DNA from: Cerioporus squamosus
Taxonomy: Eukaryota > Basidiomycota > Agaricomycetes > Polyporales > Polyporaceae
Direction: 5' to 3'
Length of the DNA stretch: 10,668 bases
Assembly (NCBI GenBank): GCA_022592435.1
Contig: JABYQS010000955.1
Location: 1 to 10,668, forward strand
Part shown: positions 8,501-10,668 of the stretch, piece after piece
How positions within the stretch are numbered: position 1 is the first letter of the stretch
Layout of the letters: every line of letters starts with the position of its first letter
Position numbers and translations under genes: made by a program
Notes under the pieces: model-generated
The model's database searches: none
The model's input: the letters and a program-made list of their open reading frames with translations, nothing else
Told to the model about the DNA's origin: nothing

Positions 8501-10181
8501 AGCCTGCGTCCAGAATCCGGAGGAGGATGTACCGCATTGGGTCGAAGGTGACTGATTTCTTCGAAGCTGCCACGGTGCTCCGTCCTTGTTCACTGATATA
8601 TGTACGCTCCAGGCCACGTCTCGATCTCGCGCTCTCCGCACATCCACCCCGGAGATGGTGCGTATCCTACCCTGGAGTGCGTGCAAGGTTGTGGCTCACG
8701 TGTCATGCACGTTCGTACAGTCCAGCGGGTAGTAGCGATTGGCAAACCTCAGACGGCGTGCCCTGTTTCTTCCGCAACCTGCGGAACGTCGTGGTCATGC
8801 CGTCCGTCGGTGAGTACTCCTCTCGCACACGCAGTATCTGGACGAGGACACTGACCGTCTACGACCAGGCAAACGTTCTCTTGCCTCGATGCTAGCAGGA
8901 GGAGACGTCGACGGGTGCGTGTCCCTGCCTCTGTGTACAATCTCAAGGTGCTGACGCAGTCGATACTCTCTCTCTAGCGACGAGTTTCTGGTGATCAAGG
9001 ACGAAACTCTGCTTCCAACGGAGTACCACGAGCCCGCCAATTACGAGGGCGTCGACCCGCGTGTACTCGATCGCGACAGTACTATTACAGATATATGCGA
9101 TTTCGTCGTCGAGTACATGCAGTCGGACGTCATGGTGAGTGACAAAGCGTGAACTGCTTCGTGTGGCGTGCTGAGCGTACTTCGCTACAGGGTCTCGTGG
9201 CAGACCAACATCTGCGCATTGCCGGTACGTGTGTCCGCTGTGCCATCCGAGATGCGTTCTGATACAATGACTCTTCTCTCCTTAGATCAGTCCAAGGTAA
9301 ATAGAGCACGTCCGAGGCTGTCACCACTGCTGAACCTCACCCGGCTCCTCACAGGATGGCACGCTTGACCCCGACTGCATGAAGCTGGCGCAGCTCTGCA
9401 GCCAGGCCGTCGACTACCCGAAGAACGGCGTCCTGGTAGATGTCAACGACATGCCGCGGCCGTACATCCGCGCCAAGCCCGACTGGAAGAAGAAGAGGAC
9501 AACGACGACCGGCCGGGCGACTACTACGAATCCACGCGCGCCCTCGGGGACCTCTTCCGCAACATCGTCGTCGGGCCGATCCAGGCCCCGCCCTCCTCGT
9601 ACCCGAACGGCGCGCCGCTCGAGCCCATCTGGGAGGAGCCGCTCTCGGACGGCATCTCGCAGGCCCTGAAGCGCAAGGTGCAGCACTACCTCGGGCGCGT
9701 CGAGAACGACGACTCCGCGCAGCTGGCGGAGGCCACCGAGCCGCTCTTCCGGTGGTACGCGCGCGAGCTCGCGTACGTGTGCCTCACGCACGCGCCCGCG
9801 GAGAACACGGACGTGCGGCTGAGCGAGGAGGAGGTCGTGCTCGGGGCGATCCTGGCGCAGTGCTCGCAGCGGCGGTGGAAGAAGGACCGGATGCACCGGA
9901 TGCGCGACCACGTCAGGCAGATCGTGCGCGACGTCAAGTGTCGCCGGCGGGGGCTGGGCATGCCGGAGTCGAAGGACAAGACGGAGGAGCCGGCGCGGGA
10001 GGATTTGGTGTCTGCGCTGGCGAAGGGGTGGGCGGCATGGGACTTTGGGATGCGCAACAGGAACACGTTCGGGGCGAGGAGCTTTTCGTTGATTGGACTG
10101 GGGGTTGTGTGCGAGATGTTGGAAAGGGTGGAGAAGTTGGACGGTGCTCTTCGGAAGGCTGCTAAGTCGCCGTCGAAGTAA
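5569..10181 (+). CDS. Cellular RNA-dependent RNA polymerase (RNA silencing), 16 exons, two apparent frameshifts
   Basis: Exons: 5569-5690, 5746-6187, 6252-6351, 6410-7161, 7217-7660, 7716-7734, 7799-7958, 8015-8433, 8503-8547, 8613-8657, 8721-8809, 8869-8914, 8978-9134, 9191-9224, 9286-9296 and 9355-10181. The 15 introns are 55-69 nt. The product is about 1,237 aa. Residues 1-100 look RRM-like (NIQIRDLP start, FARAA helix, ILGKAVYLSWG strand). The eukaryotic RdRP domain runs from about 425 (TPTRILLEGP) through LGYSTSGLREHS, FKGVVVVDEHLEG, LRPSMRKY, RPLVAVLEDLGV, SRSPHIHPGD (841-849) and the catalytic LAGGDVDGDEF (Asp892, 894, 896) to AVDYPKNG (about 980-987), with a helical C-terminus. From family knowledge, these enzymes (QDE-1, Rdp1, plant RDRs) turn single-stranded RNA into dsRNA for Dicer and Argonaute silencing; intracellular site unknown. 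One base seems missing near 8750 and one near 9495. The start is the first ATG giving the N-terminal fold. Which RdRP paralogue this is cannot be told. Confidence 0.9.
7716..7734 (+). other. 19-nt exon 6 of the RdRP
   Basis: This small exon encodes FQIRFL plus the first base of the next Gly codon. It joins ...LVLKPSA from exon 5 to GFKGVVVVDEHLEG from exon 7. The joined motif fits the conserved Q-x-R-x-x-G-x-KG segment of eukaryotic RdRPs. Flanking introns are 55 and 64 nt, with GTGAGT and GTGGGT donors. Confidence 0.8.
7959..8014 (+). other. RdRP intron 7 with unusual GTCGGT donor
   Basis: Splicing 7958 to 8015 restores the conserved join ARLCR|PLVAVLEDLGV. The donor is GTCGGT instead of the GTRNGT used by most introns here, but the intron carries a good branch site (GCTAAC, 7997-8002) 12 nt before the AG. 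The more canonical-looking GTATTC at 7963 would break the frame. Confidence 0.75.
8748..8753 (+). other. Apparent single-base deletion in RdRP exon 11
   Basis: Upstream, HPGDVQRVVAIGKP reads in one frame. Downstream, DGVPCFFRNLRNVVVMPSVG reads in the frame one base short. One base lost near CCTCAGAC joins the two. Unrepaired, the spliced frame stops at TAG 8893-8895, just before the catalytic motif. The rival explanation is an acceptor 5 nt further on, at 8725. Confidence 0.6.
8912..8980 (+). other. Catalytic DVDGD motif interrupted by intron 12
   Basis: Exon 12 ends at 8914 after GG of the Gly codon in LAGGDVDG. Exon 13 starts at 8978 with C, followed by GAC GAG TTT (DEF). The three catalytic aspartates are therefore split two to one by a 63-nt intron (8915-8977, GTGCGT donor, CTGAC branch-like site, CTAG acceptor). 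Confidence 0.88.
9286..9296 (+). other. 11-nt microexon 15 of the RdRP
   Basis: With the last base of exon 14, ATCAGTCCAAG encodes DQSK. This joins GLVADQHLRIA to DGTLDPDCMKLAQL, matching the conserved segment ahead of AVDYPK in this family. It is flanked by introns of 61 nt (GTACGT...TTAG) and 58 nt (GTAAAT...ACAG). Confidence 0.75.
9490..9498 (+). other. Apparent single-base deletion in RdRP exon 16
   Basis: RAKPDWKKK reads in one frame and EDNDDRPGDYYESTRALGDLF continues one base short, with the break in AAGAAGAAGAGGAC. The unshifted frame stops at 9667-9669 after a Thr/Arg/Ser-rich, non-family tail. The shifted frame runs 228 codons to the stop at 10179-10181 with sensible helical sequence. 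Confidence 0.78.
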
Positions 10182-10668
10182 TCCCCGGAGCATTTCGAAC
10201 TCACGCGTATTTTCTGTACCATCATCATTGTGCTTTGATATCTTCCGCGAATTTTGCTAGCTACATACTCATGCGACCGTACCATCGTAGGGCGGTCAGC
10301 GCCACTCCTGAAGACAGGTAATGGTCTAGGGTCGCGCGACCATGTAGACTTTGTGAACGGCTCGATCAGGCTCACAATCCGGTGCCGTGTGGTAGTGAAA
10401 ATGGTGAGTAACCTGCGGGGGAGCCTGACAAGACGTCGTCAATGTTGTATTTTTCACCAGGAGATGTTTGAAGAAGGTCTGCGTGAAGGACTCAGATAAC
10501 AGACTGAGGAAGGATGACATGAGTGGAGCTAATACCGGCATATCACAGGTGCGGCAGTCATACAGACAAGTCGGACATGCAAGCAATGCAGAGTCCATGC
10601 CAATTCAACGTTGAACGTTGAACTAGCGACGGTGGCCTTGAGCGCACGATGCATTCTGACTGCTACTG
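10182..10668. other. Downstream intergenic region, no gene seen
   Basis: After the RdRP stop the sequence is richer in A and T, as expected of a 3' UTR and terminator. A minus-strand open frame at 10598-10326 has no recognisable domain. A small palindrome with a direct repeat lies at 10604-10623. Nothing else stands out. Confidence 0.5.
10604..10623. repeat. 12-bp palindrome overlapping a 7-bp direct repeat
   Basis: TTCAACGTTGAA (10604-10615) is a perfect palindrome. GTTGAAC occurs twice in tandem at 10610-10623, overlapping it. It may be chance or a binding site; no known factor is claimed. Confidence 0.3.

Noticed and set aside
9440..10165. Plus-strand open frame of 241 codons in another register of RdRP exon 16
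   Set aside because: The product is Ala/Gly/Arg-rich and has no family match. The overlapping frame from the end of exon 15 to 10181 continues the RdRP.
4075..10181. EEP hydrolase and RdRP as a functional silencing cluster
   Set aside because: Same strand and adjacency alone are weak evidence in a fungus, the 586-bp gap allows separate promoters, and TDP2-like enzymes have a known DNA-repair role. No sequence feature links the two.
5569..10181. Mycovirus-derived RNA polymerase
   Set aside because: The GGDVDGDEF motif and the flanking HPGD and LRPSM motifs belong to the two-barrel cellular RdRP family, not to viral palm-fold polymerases with a GDD motif. The 15 spliceosomal introns also argue for a host gene.
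9414..10193. Minus-strand open frame of 259 codons
   Set aside because: It is antisense to RdRP exon 16. The product is Arg/Leu/Pro/His-rich, typical of the mirror of GC-rich codons, while the plus strand carries the family sequence.

Overview
The window looks like nuclear DNA from a filamentous fungus, most likely a basidiomycete. The genes are densely split by short introns (53-69 nt, GT...AG, mostly with CTRAC/CTGAC-type branch sites), the coding sequence is GC-rich with few repeats, and one gene is a cellular RNA-dependent RNA polymerase of the RNA-silencing type. No bacterial, viral, CRISPR or mobile-element signature was seen. The species cannot be named from the sequence.

Layout. Bases 1-1634 hold no gene I can support. 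From 3103 down to 1635 (minus strand, 4 exons) lies a WD40-repeat protein of the Sqt1/AAMP family, a chaperone for ribosomal protein uL16. A 971-bp divergent intergenic region (3104-4074) separates it from a plus-strand endonuclease/exonuclease/phosphatase-fold gene (4075-4982) with TDP2-like motifs. A TATA-like element precedes each of these two genes, and a short upstream ORF precedes the second. After a 586-bp gap comes the largest gene, a 16-exon cellular RNA-dependent RNA polymerase (5569-10181, about 1,237 aa). It has an RRM-like N-terminus and a catalytic DxDGD motif whose codons are interrupted by an intron. Bases 10182-10668 show no supported gene.

The RdRP would copy single-stranded or aberrant RNA into double-stranded RNA that Dicer cuts into small RNAs. 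The TDP2-like hydrolase and the ribosome-assembly chaperone have unrelated housekeeping roles, so this reads as an ordinary chromosomal neighbourhood and not as a functional cluster.

The most striking feature is that all three genes carry apparent single-base losses: one in the Sqt1-like gene, one in the hydrolase and two in the RdRP. Each is compensated by reading on one frame over, with family motifs conserved on both sides. One of them hits a gene that is essential in yeast, so consensus deletion errors in the assembly are the simplest explanation, but true pseudogenes are not excluded. I found no convincing undescribed system. The points worth following up are the RdRP's exon structure (an 11-nt microexon, a 19-nt exon, the catalytic motif split by an intron), the competing splice-acceptor explanation at 8720/8725, and the uORF before the hydrolase.
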